Shown here in pieces: positions 28,250-36,247 of a stretch of 64,000 nt of DNA; positions within the stretch are counted from its first letter, which is position 1, and each line of letters opens with the position of its first letter. The stretch is from positions 62,001-126,000 of the forward strand of contig VGGV01000004.1 in NCBI GenBank assembly GCA_016868455.1. Direction: 5' to 3'. The translations under genes were made by a program, and so were the position numbers. Under the pieces are notes generated by a model. That model did no database searches and had not been told where the DNA came from. It saw only the letters and a program-made list of their open reading frames with translations. This DNA comes from Bacteroidota bacterium (lineage in GTDB: Bacteria; Bacteroidota; Bacteroidia; Chitinophagales; Chitinophagaceae).

Positions 28250-29965
28250 ATGACCACTTTAGTTATCGCCATCATCATCCTGGCCCTTGCTTTTGATTAT
28301 ATCAACGGATTTCATGATGCCGCCAATTCCATTGCCACCATTGTTTCCACCAAAGTGCTTACGCCGGTGCAGGCGGTGCTGTGGGCGGCCCTGTTCAATT
28401 TTGCAGCTTATTGGATCTTCCAGGACCATGCAGTAGCCAATACGATCAGCAAAACGGTGAACAAAGAATTCATTACCCTACCCGTTATTCTTTCAGGTCT
28501 TATCGCAGCCATCATCTGGAACCTGCTTACCTGGTGGTATGGCATTCCGTCTTCTTCCTCTCACACACTGATCGGCGGTTTTGCAGGCGCCGCCATCTGC
28601 CATGCATTGATGACACGGGGCTGGGGCCTTTCCTGGAATCAAATCGTAGAAAGCCAGATCATCGTCAAAACCATTCTTTTTATTTTTCTCGCCCCGCTGA
28701 TAGGTATGGTGGTATCCATTTTTATCACTATCGTTACCGTAATGAAAAATGTATGGATACGCCTCGGCATTATTGCAGCAGCCACTGTCATTACCTTCTT
28801 TCTGTTCGACCGGTTTGAATACAGCAAGATGAATACAGGGCTTCAGAAATTTTTAAAAATTGATAAGTACAATAAAGACATTTCAGCAGCGGAAGAAAAA
28901 TTAAAAGCCAAACCCGCAGACAGCACTGCGCTGGCAGAGCTTTCATTGGCCAGAAACAAACTGGAGAAGGCAACCACCACCTACAAAAATATCAGGCCGA
29001 TGATTGCTGATTATGACAGGCTGGGGGCATCTGCTATTGCCAAAAAAACCTATGAAGAAGGCTGGCTGAAAGATATTGAAGTTAGCCGGCTCAAAGATGA
29101 TGTCCGCAATGCCAATGATTACCTCATTCTTGAAGCGCAGTCTGTACAGGATAAGGCAAAAAAAGAAGAAGCCGGGAAAGCCAAACAACTGACGGAAGAC
29201 TACAAAGCGCCCCTTCAGCTTTATTTAGACGGGAAGATTTCAGCTGACAGCGCCTTTGCGTCCGTACAGCGTATTTATCCTATAAAAGAACAAAATGCTG
29301 AGAAGGTGAAAAATAAAATAGCAACCTTCAGCGTAGAAAAAACATTTAAAAAAGATATTCTGAAATCAGACAACCGGATCTTCGCCTGGGGCATTGTTGG
29401 AATGTCCGTCTTCTTCTGCCTGGTATACCTGTATTCTGAAAAATTTAAAAATCCCACTGCCCGCAGTCTGAGCATGATGTTCAAAAGACTCCAGTTGTTC
29501 AGTTCCGCAGCGTTCAGCATCGGGCATGGCGGCAATGATGCGCAGAAAGTAATGGGTATTATCGGGGCAGCCCTTATCGCCAGCGGCGCCATACAGGACT
29601 TCAGCCACCTGCCCAACTGGGTGCCCATCGCCTGTTATCTGGCCATTGGCCTTGGCACCATGAGCGGGGGCTGGAAAATTGTAAAAACAATGGGAACAAA
29701 GATTACCAAAGTAACGCCGCTGGAAGGTGTGGCGGCGGAGACAGCGGGCGCCTATACATTATTCTTTACCGGGCAAATGGGAATCCCGGTATCCACCACC
29801 CATACCATTACCGGGAGCATCATTGGTGTTGGCGCTACCAAGCGATTATCTGCGGTGCGTTGGGGAGTGACGGTAAACCTGCTCTGGGCCTGGATATTAA
29901 CCATCCCGGTAAGCGGATTGCTGGCGGCAGGTGTTTATTACATTGTTCTGTTTTTCAATCGTTGA
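28250..29965 (+). CDS. Inorganic phosphate transporter, PiT family, with a large central soluble insertion
   Basis: Cation-coupled phosphate symporter in the inner membrane. 571 residues. Both family signatures are present: GFHDAANSIATIVST near the N-terminus (about 21-35) and GHGGNDAQKVMGII in the second half (about 424-437), plus PVSTTHTITGSIIG. Between the two membrane halves lies a charged, helical, non-membrane domain of about 180 residues (about 188-370), rich in Lys, Glu and Ala with coiled-coil character. Most PiT proteins have a much shorter loop there. Paired with the upstream DUF47 regulator. A terminator hairpin follows at 29987. Confidence 0.93.
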   Translation: MTTLVIAIIILALAFDYINGFHDAANSIATIVSTKVLTPVQAVLWAALFNFAAYWIFQDHAVANTISKTVNKEFITLPVILSGLIAAIIWNLLTWWYGIPSSSSHTLIGGFAGAAICHALMTRGWGLSWNQIVESQIIVKTILFIFLAPLIGMVVSIFITIVTVMKNVWIRLGIIAAATVITFFLFDRFEYSKMNTGLQKFLKIDKYNKDISAAEEKLKAKPADSTALAELSLARNKLEKATTTYKNIRPMIADYDRLGASAIAKKTYEEGWLKDIEVSRLKDDVRNANDYLILEAQSVQDKAKKEEAGKAKQLTEDYKAPLQLYLDGKISADSAFASVQRIYPIKEQNAEKVKNKIATFSVEKTFKKDILKSDNRIFAWGIVGMSVFFCLVYLYSEKFKNPTARSLSMMFKRLQLFSSAAFSIGHGGNDAQKVMGIIGAALIASGAIQDFSHLPNWVPIACYLAIGLGTMSGGWKIVKTMGTKITKVTPLEGVAAETAGAYTLFFTGQMGIPVSTTHTITGSIIGVGATKRLSAVRWGVTVNLLWAWILTIPVSGLLAAGVYYIVLFFNR

Positions 29966-29986
29966 CTTTGGTTTCATTCTATTGAT

Positions 29987-30016
29987 AAAAAATCCGGACT
30001 TTTGTCAGGATTTTTT
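29987..30016 (+). terminator. Hairpin terminator abutting the galE start codon
   Basis: AAAAAATCCGGAC (29987-29999), loop TTTT, GTCAGGATTTTTT (30004-30016): a 13-position stem with one mismatch and a T-run at its end. The galE ATG (30017) follows immediately. It should end the DUF47-PiT transcript; its contact with galE leaves no room for a separate galE leader downstream of it. Confidence 0.75.
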
Positions 30017-31072
30017 ATGAGTAAGATACTTGTAACAGGCGGCTGCGGTTATATAGGTTCGCATACCCTGGTTGATTTGATCGAAAACGGTTACGATGTT
30101 ATTTCGGTGGACAATAACTCCCGTTCCAATCCCGTCATCCTGAAAGGCATTGAACAGATAACCGGGCGAAAGATAAAGAACTACAAAGTTGACCTCTGCA
30201 ATTTCGATGACACCTTTGCCATTTTCCAGGAAAATGATGATATCAGCGGCGTTATTCATTTTGCTGCATATAAGGCAGTGGGGGAATCGGTGGAGAACCC
30301 ACTGATGTATTTTGAAAACAACCTGGGTTCCCTCATCAACCTGCTGAAATGTGTACAGGAATTTGAAATACCCCATTTCGTCTTTTCATCTTCCTGCACG
30401 GTATACGGCGAGCCTGAGAATGTTCCTGTAACAGAAAAGACTCCTCTGAAACCAGCGCAATCCCCGTATGGCGCCACCAAGCAAATGGGAGAACAAATTG
30501 TACGGGAATTTGTAAAAAGTTCAAAGACCGATGCCATAATACTAAGATACTTTAACCCGGCCGGGGCACATCCGTCGGCCGCTATTGGTGAAATGCCGTT
30601 GGGCAAACCTGAAAATCTTATTCCGGCCATTACCCAAACGGCAGCTGGCCGGCTTCCCAAAATGTTTGTTTACGGTACGGATTATTCCACCCGTGATGGT
30701 TCCTGTATCCGGGATTATATCCATGTTTGTGATATCGCAACTGCACACATGCTGGCGCTTCAGTTTCTCGAAAAAGAAAAGAACAGGTCTGCCTGTGAAA
30801 TATTTAACTTGGGTAGCGGCAAAGGCATTTCTGTGCTGGAGGCTATTGATGCTTTTGAAAAAATGAGTAATGTAAACCTGGATTACGAAAAAGCGGGTCG
30901 TCGCCCCGGGGATGTGGCAGCCATATATGCCAATAATGATCTGGCAAAAGAAATGCTTGGATGGTCTGTCCGTTTCTCTCTTGATGATATTATGACAACC
31001 GCCTGGAAATGGGAAAAGCGGCTTAAAGCTGACGAAACGGTTTTTGGAAGCCAGCCCGGCTATCTGAACTAA
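30017..31072 (+). CDS. galE: UDP-glucose 4-epimerase
   Basis: NAD-dependent short-chain dehydrogenase/reductase that interconverts UDP-glucose and UDP-galactose for polysaccharide synthesis. 351 residues from ATG 30017 (MSKILVTGG). Rossmann motif GGCGYIGSHT (about 7-16); the catalytic Ser/Tyr/Lys set is in SSSCTVYG and SPYGATKQMGE; NLGSGKGISVLE and AGRRPGDVA near the end are family motifs. A TTG at 30002 could extend the frame by five residues through the terminator arm and is unlikely. No other sugar-nucleotide genes are adjacent. Confidence 0.93.
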   Translation: MSKILVTGGCGYIGSHTLVDLIENGYDVISVDNNSRSNPVILKGIEQITGRKIKNYKVDLCNFDDTFAIFQENDDISGVIHFAAYKAVGESVENPLMYFENNLGSLINLLKCVQEFEIPHFVFSSSCTVYGEPENVPVTEKTPLKPAQSPYGATKQMGEQIVREFVKSSKTDAIILRYFNPAGAHPSAAIGEMPLGKPENLIPAITQTAAGRLPKMFVYGTDYSTRDGSCIRDYIHVCDIATAHMLALQFLEKEKNRSACEIFNLGSGKGISVLEAIDAFEKMSNVNLDYEKAGRRPGDVAAIYANNDLAKEMLGWSVRFSLDDIMTTAWKWEKRLKADETVFGSQPGYLN

Positions 31073-31078
31073 TATCTA

Positions 31079-31108
31079 TTGCCTATTCATCACCGAACCT
31101 TACTTTTG
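31079..31108 (+). promoter_or_regulatory. Candidate promoter of the transketolase-subunit gene
   Basis: TTG (31079-31081), 19-base spacer, TACTTTTG (31101-31108), matching the Bacteroidota -33/-7 pattern. It lies 20 bases before the ATG at 31129. Confidence 0.5.
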
Positions 31109-31128
31109 CCCCACCCAAAATATCCCCC

Positions 31129-32094
31129 ATGTTATTAAAGGAAATTCAGTCAACCGGCAGCAAGGATACCCGCAGCGGTTTTGGCGATGGCATTGTGGAA
31201 GCGGCAAGAAAAAACTCAAATATAGTGGCATTGTCTGCAGACCTGGCCGGCTCATTAAAACTCAACCAGTTCATAAAGGAATTTCCTGAACGTTTTTTTC
31301 AATGTGGTATTGCAGAAGCAAACATGATGGGCATAGCAGCGGGATTAACCATCGGAGGTAAAATTCCTTACACAACAACCTTTGCTAATTTTTCAACCGG
31401 CAGGGTGTATGACCAAATACGGCAATCCATCGCTTACAGTGAAAAGAATGTAAAGATCTGCGCTTCACATGCGGGTATTACATTGGGTGAAGATGGTGCG
31501 ACACACCAAATACTGGAGGACATGGGACTGATGAAAATGCTTCCGGGCATGACGGTCATTGTTCCCTGTGATTACAATCAAACTAAAGCCGCCACTAAGG
31601 CTATTGCAGATTATCAGGGCCCGGTATACCTCCGTTTTGGCCGCCCGGCATGGCCCATCTTTACTAAAGAAGAAGATTTTATCGTGGGCAAAGCACAGGT
31701 ATTTTCAGAAGGAACCGATGTATCCATTTTTGCCTGCGGGCATCTGGTGTGGAATGCCATACAGGCGGGGGCTGCTTTGCAGGAAAAAGGTATCAGCGTG
31801 GAAGTGATAAACATTCACACTATAAAGCCTTTGGATGAGGAAGCTGTAATTAAATCTCTTCGCAAAACCAAATGCGCCGTTACGGCCGAGGAGCATAATG
31901 TTATTGGTGGTTTAGGCGATGCCATTGCGCAGGTTGCTGCTAAAAATTTTCCCGTACCGGTTGAATATGTAGGTACAAAAGATACTTTTGGCGAAAGCGG
32001 AACTCCGGCGCAACTGCTGAAAAAGTACGGACTTGATGTGCCGGATATTGTGGCTGCAACAGAGAAAGTGATCGCCAGGAAAAAAAATGGTTAA
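31129..32094 (+). CDS. Transketolase C-terminal subunit (pyrimidine-binding half)
   Basis: A 321-residue protein equal to the middle and C-terminal thirds of transketolase/DXP-synthase-like thiamine enzymes. Visible: SADLAGSLKLNQF, the Glu-containing QCGIAEANMMGIAAGLTIGG block (catalytic Glu that activates thiamine), THQILEDMGLMKMLPGMTVI, and a C-terminal domain from about residue 195. The pyrophosphate-binding half normally comes from a partner gene next door; here the upstream gene is galE and the downstream gene a sigma factor, so the partner is elsewhere or absent. Confidence 0.85.
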   Translation: MLLKEIQSTGSKDTRSGFGDGIVEAARKNSNIVALSADLAGSLKLNQFIKEFPERFFQCGIAEANMMGIAAGLTIGGKIPYTTTFANFSTGRVYDQIRQSIAYSEKNVKICASHAGITLGEDGATHQILEDMGLMKMLPGMTVIVPCDYNQTKAATKAIADYQGPVYLRFGRPAWPIFTKEEDFIVGKAQVFSEGTDVSIFACGHLVWNAIQAGAALQEKGISVEVINIHTIKPLDEEAVIKSLRKTKCAVTAEEHNVIGGLGDAIAQVAAKNFPVPVEYVGTKDTFGESGTPAQLLKKYGLDVPDIVAATEKVIARKKNG

Positions 32095-32116
32095 CAGATT
32101 GTTTCAAACGAATCAG

Positions 32117-32147
32117 GCAGGTTTTTTTAAAAATGAGCCTGCTTTTA
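32117..32147 (+). terminator. Possible terminator after the transketolase-subunit gene
   Basis: GCAGG (32117-32121) and CCTGC (32138-32142) can pair across a T/A-rich loop, followed by TTTTATATTTT. The stem is short, so the call is tentative. Confidence 0.4.
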
Positions 32148-32218
32148 TATTTTAAGTAGAATTACGATTTAAACAAATCCATTTGCCAATATTCTAACCG
32201 GATCAAAGCCCCTGACTA

Positions 32219-32773
32219 ATGTCCCTGACCACGACCAGCGATAGTGAATTGCTTGTTCAGTTCCGTAACCCGCTTACGAAAGAGAAAGCCTACACCAGCC
32301 TCATCCGTAAATACCAGAAAAAACTTTACTGGCATATCCGCCGCATGGTGGTGGAGCATGAAGATGCCAATGATGTGCTCCAGAATGTGCTCATCCGGGT
32401 ATGGAACGGGCTGGAAAATTTCCGGGAAGACAGCCAGCTTTACACCTGGCTTTACCGGATTGCCACCAATGAATGCCTTACCTACCTGGAACAGCAGAAA
32501 AAAAGGACCGCCGTAAGCCTCAGCGATGTGGAAAGCGGCCTGAGCAATAAAATAAAGGCCGACAAACATTTTGACGCTAAGCGGCTGGAATGGAAATTGC
32601 AACTGGCCATACAGCAACTTCCTGAAAAACAGCGGGTTGTTTTTACACTCCGGTATTATGATGAGATGCCCTATGAAGAGATGAGCCGGGTACTGGAAAC
32701 CAGTGAAGGGGCCCTGAAAGCCAGCTATCACCACGCCGTTAAAAAAATTGAGGATTATATGCTAAATCATTAA
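32219..32773 (+). CDS. ECF-type RNA polymerase sigma factor
   Basis: A 184-residue sigma-70 family factor. Region 2 spans about 20-95 (LIRKYQKKLYWHIRRMV, DVLQNVLIRVWNGLENFR, LYTWLYRIATNECL) and region 4 about 125-178 (LPEKQRVVFTLRYYDEMPYEEMS, then a helix-turn-helix GALKASYHHAVKKIEDYM). It heads a three-gene plus-strand cassette with a membrane protein likely to act as anti-sigma factor and a Spy-like periplasmic protein, an arrangement seen repeatedly in Bacteroidota and usually tied to envelope stress. Confidence 0.92.
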   Translation: MSLTTTSDSELLVQFRNPLTKEKAYTSLIRKYQKKLYWHIRRMVVEHEDANDVLQNVLIRVWNGLENFREDSQLYTWLYRIATNECLTYLEQQKKRTAVSLSDVESGLSNKIKADKHFDAKRLEWKLQLAIQQLPEKQRVVFTLRYYDEMPYEEMSRVLETSEGALKASYHHAVKKIEDYMLNH

Positions 32774-32809
32774 ACTTTGGAGGGATGAACCAATCTTATA
32801 ATAGCTAAA

Positions 32810-33577
32810 ATGACACAGAGAGACAACATATTACAGGAGTTGAATGAACTTGGAAGCCAGTTGAGCAACAGCATTCCCCAAAATACCTACTCCGTTCCGG
32901 CCGGATATTTTGAGGGGCTTGTAACGCAGGTGCTGAACAGGATCAGGGCGATGGAAGCTGCCAATGCCGCTGAGGAGTTGTCTTATTTATCACCGCTGCT
33001 CAGCAGCATATCCAGGCAAATGCCTTATACCGTACCTGCCGGTTATTTTGAAAGTTTAAACGCAAACATTAAGTATGCGGTAACCAGCACAGGTAAAACT
33101 GCACAGCAGGAAACGGAAAGCATCGCACCTTTACTGGCCGGCCTGAAAAAAGAAAATCCGTACAGCGTACCCCCCGGATATTTTGAAAACCTGGCCGGTA
33201 ATATTGCAGCCAAAGAAAGCAGAACAGAGGCAAAAGTTATTTCCATTACCCGCCGCAGCTGGCTTCGCTATGCGGCAGCGGCTGTAGTAGCCGGAATTAT
33301 TTTTATGACCGGATTTTTACTTAGCAAAGGCAGTGGTGAACCAGAAACCGGGGGCAGGGCATTGGCCAATGTTTCAAAGGATGTAAAGAAACTGAATGAT
33401 ACACAGAAAGCGGAGCTGATCGATTTCCTTGATATCAATGGCACTGAAACAGCCCAGATCAGCACCGACAATAAATCAAAAGAGATACAACAACTGCTGA
33501 GTGAGATTTCTGATGAAGAGTTGAGGGATTTCCAGGAACAATCAGAAGACGTTGAAGATGTTTTAATAACAAACTAA
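32810..33577 (+). CDS. Membrane protein with three VPxGYFE repeats, probable anti-sigma factor
   Basis: 255 residues with one TM helix (about 158-174, YAAAAVVAGIIFMTGFLL). The cytoplasmic side before it holds three copies of a short motif at regular spacing of about 50 residues: YSVPAGYFEGL (about 26-36), YTVPAGYFESL (about 74-84) and YSVPPGYFENL (about 122-132). The C-terminal part outside is acidic and ends in QEQSEDVEDVLI. It follows the ECF sigma gene by 37 bases and precedes the Spy-like gene by 11, so an anti-sigma role is the natural inference, although the zinc-finger or RskA anti-sigma motifs are absent. Confidence 0.7.
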   Translation: MTQRDNILQELNELGSQLSNSIPQNTYSVPAGYFEGLVTQVLNRIRAMEAANAAEELSYLSPLLSSISRQMPYTVPAGYFESLNANIKYAVTSTGKTAQQETESIAPLLAGLKKENPYSVPPGYFENLAGNIAAKESRTEAKVISITRRSWLRYAAAAVVAGIIFMTGFLLSKGSGEPETGGRALANVSKDVKKLNDTQKAELIDFLDINGTETAQISTDNKSKEIQQLLSEISDEELRDFQEQSEDVEDVLITN

Positions 33578-33588
33578 GCAGGCAGAAA

Positions 33589-34023
33589 ATGAAAAAGTGG
33601 TTAATCATATCGCTGTTGATAATCGCCCCGGGTGTTACGGTAATGGCGCAGAACGACAATGAAGGGCCTGCACCGCAGGAAAACAAGATCAGGGAGCGGA
33701 TGCAGGAGTATATACAAAAAAGGCTGAATCTTAATCGCAGTGAAGCCGAAAAGTTCACACCGGTATTTATCCGGTACTTCCGCGAATTTGCACAAACCCA
33801 CCGTACTTATCGTGGCGACAGGCTTGTTCTTCAGCAGAAAATTATTGATCTCAGGTTACGTTACAGGACAGAATTTCGCCAGATCATGGATGAGCAAAGG
33901 GCTAACCAGGTGTTTAAGCATGAAGATGATTTTCGCCGGGAAGCCATACAGATTATCCGGGAAAACAGGAGAGACAGGATAGAGGGCAAACCCCTCCGCC
34001 GGAACCGCTCCATGCTGCAATAA
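33589..34023 (+). CDS. Spy/CpxP-like periplasmic protein
   Basis: 144 residues with a signal peptide (KKWLIISLLIIAPGVTVMAQ). The mature part is highly charged and helical with LNRSEAEKFTPVFIRYFREF and LRLRYRTEFRQIMDEQRANQVFKHEDDFRR, resembling LTxxQ-type Spy/CpxP envelope proteins though without the exact LTxxQ motif. Last gene of the sigma cassette; a terminator follows. Likely a periplasmic chaperone or stress sensor acting with the upstream pair; this is inferred from position and fold resemblance. Confidence 0.65.
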   Translation: MKKWLIISLLIIAPGVTVMAQNDNEGPAPQENKIRERMQEYIQKRLNLNRSEAEKFTPVFIRYFREFAQTHRTYRGDRLVLQQKIIDLRLRYRTEFRQIMDEQRANQVFKHEDDFRREAIQIIRENRRDRIEGKPLRRNRSMLQ

Positions 34024-34064
34024 ATAAACAAATTTAATATTGGTGTTTTTCATAGATTGGTAAG

Positions 34065-34094
34065 ACCGGCTGACAACAGGCCGGTTTTATTTTT
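34065..34094 (+). terminator. Terminator of the sigma-factor cassette
   Basis: ACCGGC (34065-34070), 9-base loop, GCCGGT (34080-34085), then TTTATTTTTT. It overlaps the end of the convergent MBL gene. Confidence 0.75.
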
Positions 34095-34833
34095 TGCTAA
34101 AATCCCAAACCGGGTTTTTCACATCATGATAAAACAGAAAAACCCAGTTTTCTGTTCTCCCCTTCTTCCACCATTGCTGCCGTAACTCCATTGCCTTTGG
34201 GCCGTCAAAATCATACTTGGCCACAAAGCGATGCTTCATCTGTTGCAGTTGAGGTGCGTCATCACCGCCAAAGAAGATGGTTTGTTCATCTTCTTTTATC
34301 AGGAATACCTGGTGAAAGGGTGAATGGGCGCCGGTAACAGCAAATTCAATATAGTCATCAATTATTCCGCCTTCATCCAGTAATTCCACCCGGCTATTGT
34401 TGCGCAGGCATACCAATTCTCCGGTAACAAATGAAGGGAATCCTTTTTCAAAGGCAAAAGCCAGTTCGCTGCGTTGCACATAATATTTTGCGTTGGGCAG
34501 GGAAAGACGGTAACCTAAACCCTCTCTTTCCACGCCAACACCGCCTGCATGATCTTTGTGCAGGTGCGACAGCAGTACTTTAGTAACCTCTGACGGATTA
34601 ATACCTGCATTCATCAGGTTTTGATGAAGCTGAAGCGTCCCGTTTTTTTCAAACCCGAGTCCTGTATCAAGCAGTAAAATATCTTTTGAAGTAACCACAA
34701 CAAAAGGCTGTATCTCCACCAGCAGGCTGCCGGCAGGCCGTTCTTTCAAATCATGAGATCCCTCATCAAATGGAACAAAGAGTTTTGTTTTATCAATAGT
34801 GAAAGTGCCTTCTGACAATGGAATAATCCGCAT
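34087..34833 (-). CDS. MBL-fold metallo-hydrolase
   Basis: A 248-residue metallo-beta-lactamase-fold hydrolase. Metal-binding motif LSHLHKDHAGG (about 88-98), a second His in VTGAHSPFHQV and an Asp in FGGDDAPQLQ, and a late His in FLFYHDVKNP. Probably cytoplasmic; no signal peptide. Substrate unknown. It is convergent with the sigma cassette and transcribed in the same direction as the rod operon, separated from it by a repeat that may act as terminator. Confidence 0.82.
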   Translation of the reverse strand: MRIIPLSEGTFTIDKTKLFVPFDEGSHDLKERPAGSLLVEIQPFVVVTSKDILLLDTGLGFEKNGTLQLHQNLMNAGINPSEVTKVLLSHLHKDHAGGVGVEREGLGYRLSLPNAKYYVQRSELAFAFEKGFPSFVTGELVCLRNNSRVELLDEGGIIDDYIEFAVTGAHSPFHQVFLIKEDEQTIFFGGDDAPQLQQMKHRFVAKYDFDGPKAMELRQQWWKKGRTENWVFLFYHDVKNPVWDFSKK

Positions 34834-34868
34834 ATTTCCGGGATTAAATGAGATTGCAAATTTAGGAG

Positions 34869-34906
34869 ATTAAAAGCCCCTCTTAAGGAGGGGTTGGGGA
34901 AGGCTT
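34869..34906 (-). repeat. CCCCTC-TTAA-GGAGGGG palindrome, possible terminator of the rod operon
   Basis: Nested arms: AAAAGCC ... GGCTTTT outside and CCCCTC-TTAA-GGAGGGG inside. On the minus strand it comes right after the rodA stop and ends in CTTTTAATC, so it could end transcription. A second copy of the CCCCTCCTTCGGAGGGG type lies at 40014-40042, so this is a dispersed element. Confidence 0.6.
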
Positions 34907-36247
34907 TTATCTAAGCACCATCTGCCTGTCAGCATCCAGCCTTATCAGAATAAAAAGCATCATGGTGAATGTAAGCAGGGAGGTCCCCCCATAACTGATG
35001 AAGGGCAGTGGTATACCGATAACCGGAGCCAGGCCCACCGTCATGGCCATGTTGATAGCGATGTGAAAAAAGAAAACAGAAGCTACACCATAAGCATAGC
35101 AGCGGCTGAAGGTACTTCGTTGTCGTTCGGCTATCGTTACTATCCTGAAAAGTAAAAAAAGATAAAGGCCCAAAAGAACAATGCTTCCTGCAAATCCGAA
35201 TCCCTCTCCAACCGTACAAAAGATAAAATCGGTACGCTGCTCGGGTACAAAATCATAACGGGTTTGTGTGGCATTCAGCAGGCCTTTTCCAAATACCCTG
35301 CCACTACCAATGGCAATTTTGGATTGTCTTACATTATAGCTGGTACCGCTTTCTTTCTTCTTCTTAGCATCCTCTGCAGTAAGTTCTATTTTTTTTGTTT
35401 CATAAGGATTATCCTTCCCAAAAAGATCATAGATACGCTCTACCTGGTGCTTCTGCAATACATTTTTAAAAATATAAGGCACGGCAAACCGCTGTATACC
35501 CACACAAACAATCCACAGAACAACAATACCCAACAAAAGGCCCCTGTTTCTTTTGATCTGCCGCTGATAAACATATATGATGCCTGCAGCTATAGTTGTA
35601 AGAATGATGGCCAGCGTATTGGGCGGAATGACTATCGTTGCAACAATCAGCGCAGCAATGGCAAAACCCACCAGCAAAATAATGGAAGGTAACCCTTCCC
35701 GGTACATCACAATAAAGAACGAAAAGAAAACCAGTGCAAGGCCTGTTTCGCTTTGTAAAATAGTTAAAGCAGCCGGGAACATTACTATGGCTGCTGCTAC
35801 CAGTTGTGAACGGATTTTACTAAAATCTGTTTCCGGTCTTGATAAATATTTGGCCAGCGCCAGCGCCACAAAGATTTTACAAAACTCAGCCGGCTGAAAA
35901 TTGAATGCGCCCATCTTAATGATAGACTTGGTTCCCTTCACATCTGAGTGAAAAGGGAACACCAGCAACAAGGCAACTATTCCAATTACATACCCCAGGT
36001 TGGCCGTAGCCGCAAAAAATTTACTGTCGGTCAGCAATACGAACAAGGCAAGTGCTGCACCGATGACAAAAAAGAAAAACTGTTTGCTGTAGTCTGTTTT
36101 AAAACGCAGGAAGCTCTGAATTACAGGTTCCCCTTCTTTATAAGTAGCGGCAAAAATGGCCGTAAGGCCAATGGCTACCAGCAGCAGGTAAATACCCGCC
36201 AGGCTCCAGTCAATTCCTTTTGATATGGCAGGGTTCCGCTGGCTCAT
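34907..36247 (-). CDS. rodA: Rod-shape peptidoglycan glycosyltransferase RodA
   Basis: SEDS-family polymerase of the elongation machinery, an inner-membrane partner of PBP2. 446 residues with about ten TM segments. Family signatures: IIKMGAFNFQPAEFCKIFVALALAKYLS (PAEF is the SEDS motif, about 131-134), FVPEQRTDFIFCTVGEGFGF, and PVIGIPLPFISYGGTSLLT near the end. An internal soluble segment of about 60 residues (about 260-320) replaces the usual loop. Its start overlaps the end of mrdA by four bases. Last gene of the operon. Confidence 0.93.
   Translation of the reverse strand: MSQRNPAISKGIDWSLAGIYLLLVAIGLTAIFAATYKEGEPVIQSFLRFKTDYSKQFFFFVIGAALALFVLLTDSKFFAATANLGYVIGIVALLLVFPFHSDVKGTKSIIKMGAFNFQPAEFCKIFVALALAKYLSRPETDFSKIRSQLVAAAIVMFPAALTILQSETGLALVFFSFFIVMYREGLPSIILLVGFAIAALIVATIVIPPNTLAIILTTIAAGIIYVYQRQIKRNRGLLLGIVVLWIVCVGIQRFAVPYIFKNVLQKHQVERIYDLFGKDNPYETKKIELTAEDAKKKKESGTSYNVRQSKIAIGSGRVFGKGLLNATQTRYDFVPEQRTDFIFCTVGEGFGFAGSIVLLGLYLFLLFRIVTIAERQRSTFSRCYAYGVASVFFFHIAINMAMTVGLAPVIGIPLPFISYGGTSLLTFTMMLFILIRLDADRQMVLR

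Noticed and set aside
32890-33200. Regular repeats suggesting a CRISPR-like array
   Set aside because: They are the codons of the VPxGYFE motif in a long open frame, with diverged flanks and no identical repeat DNA.
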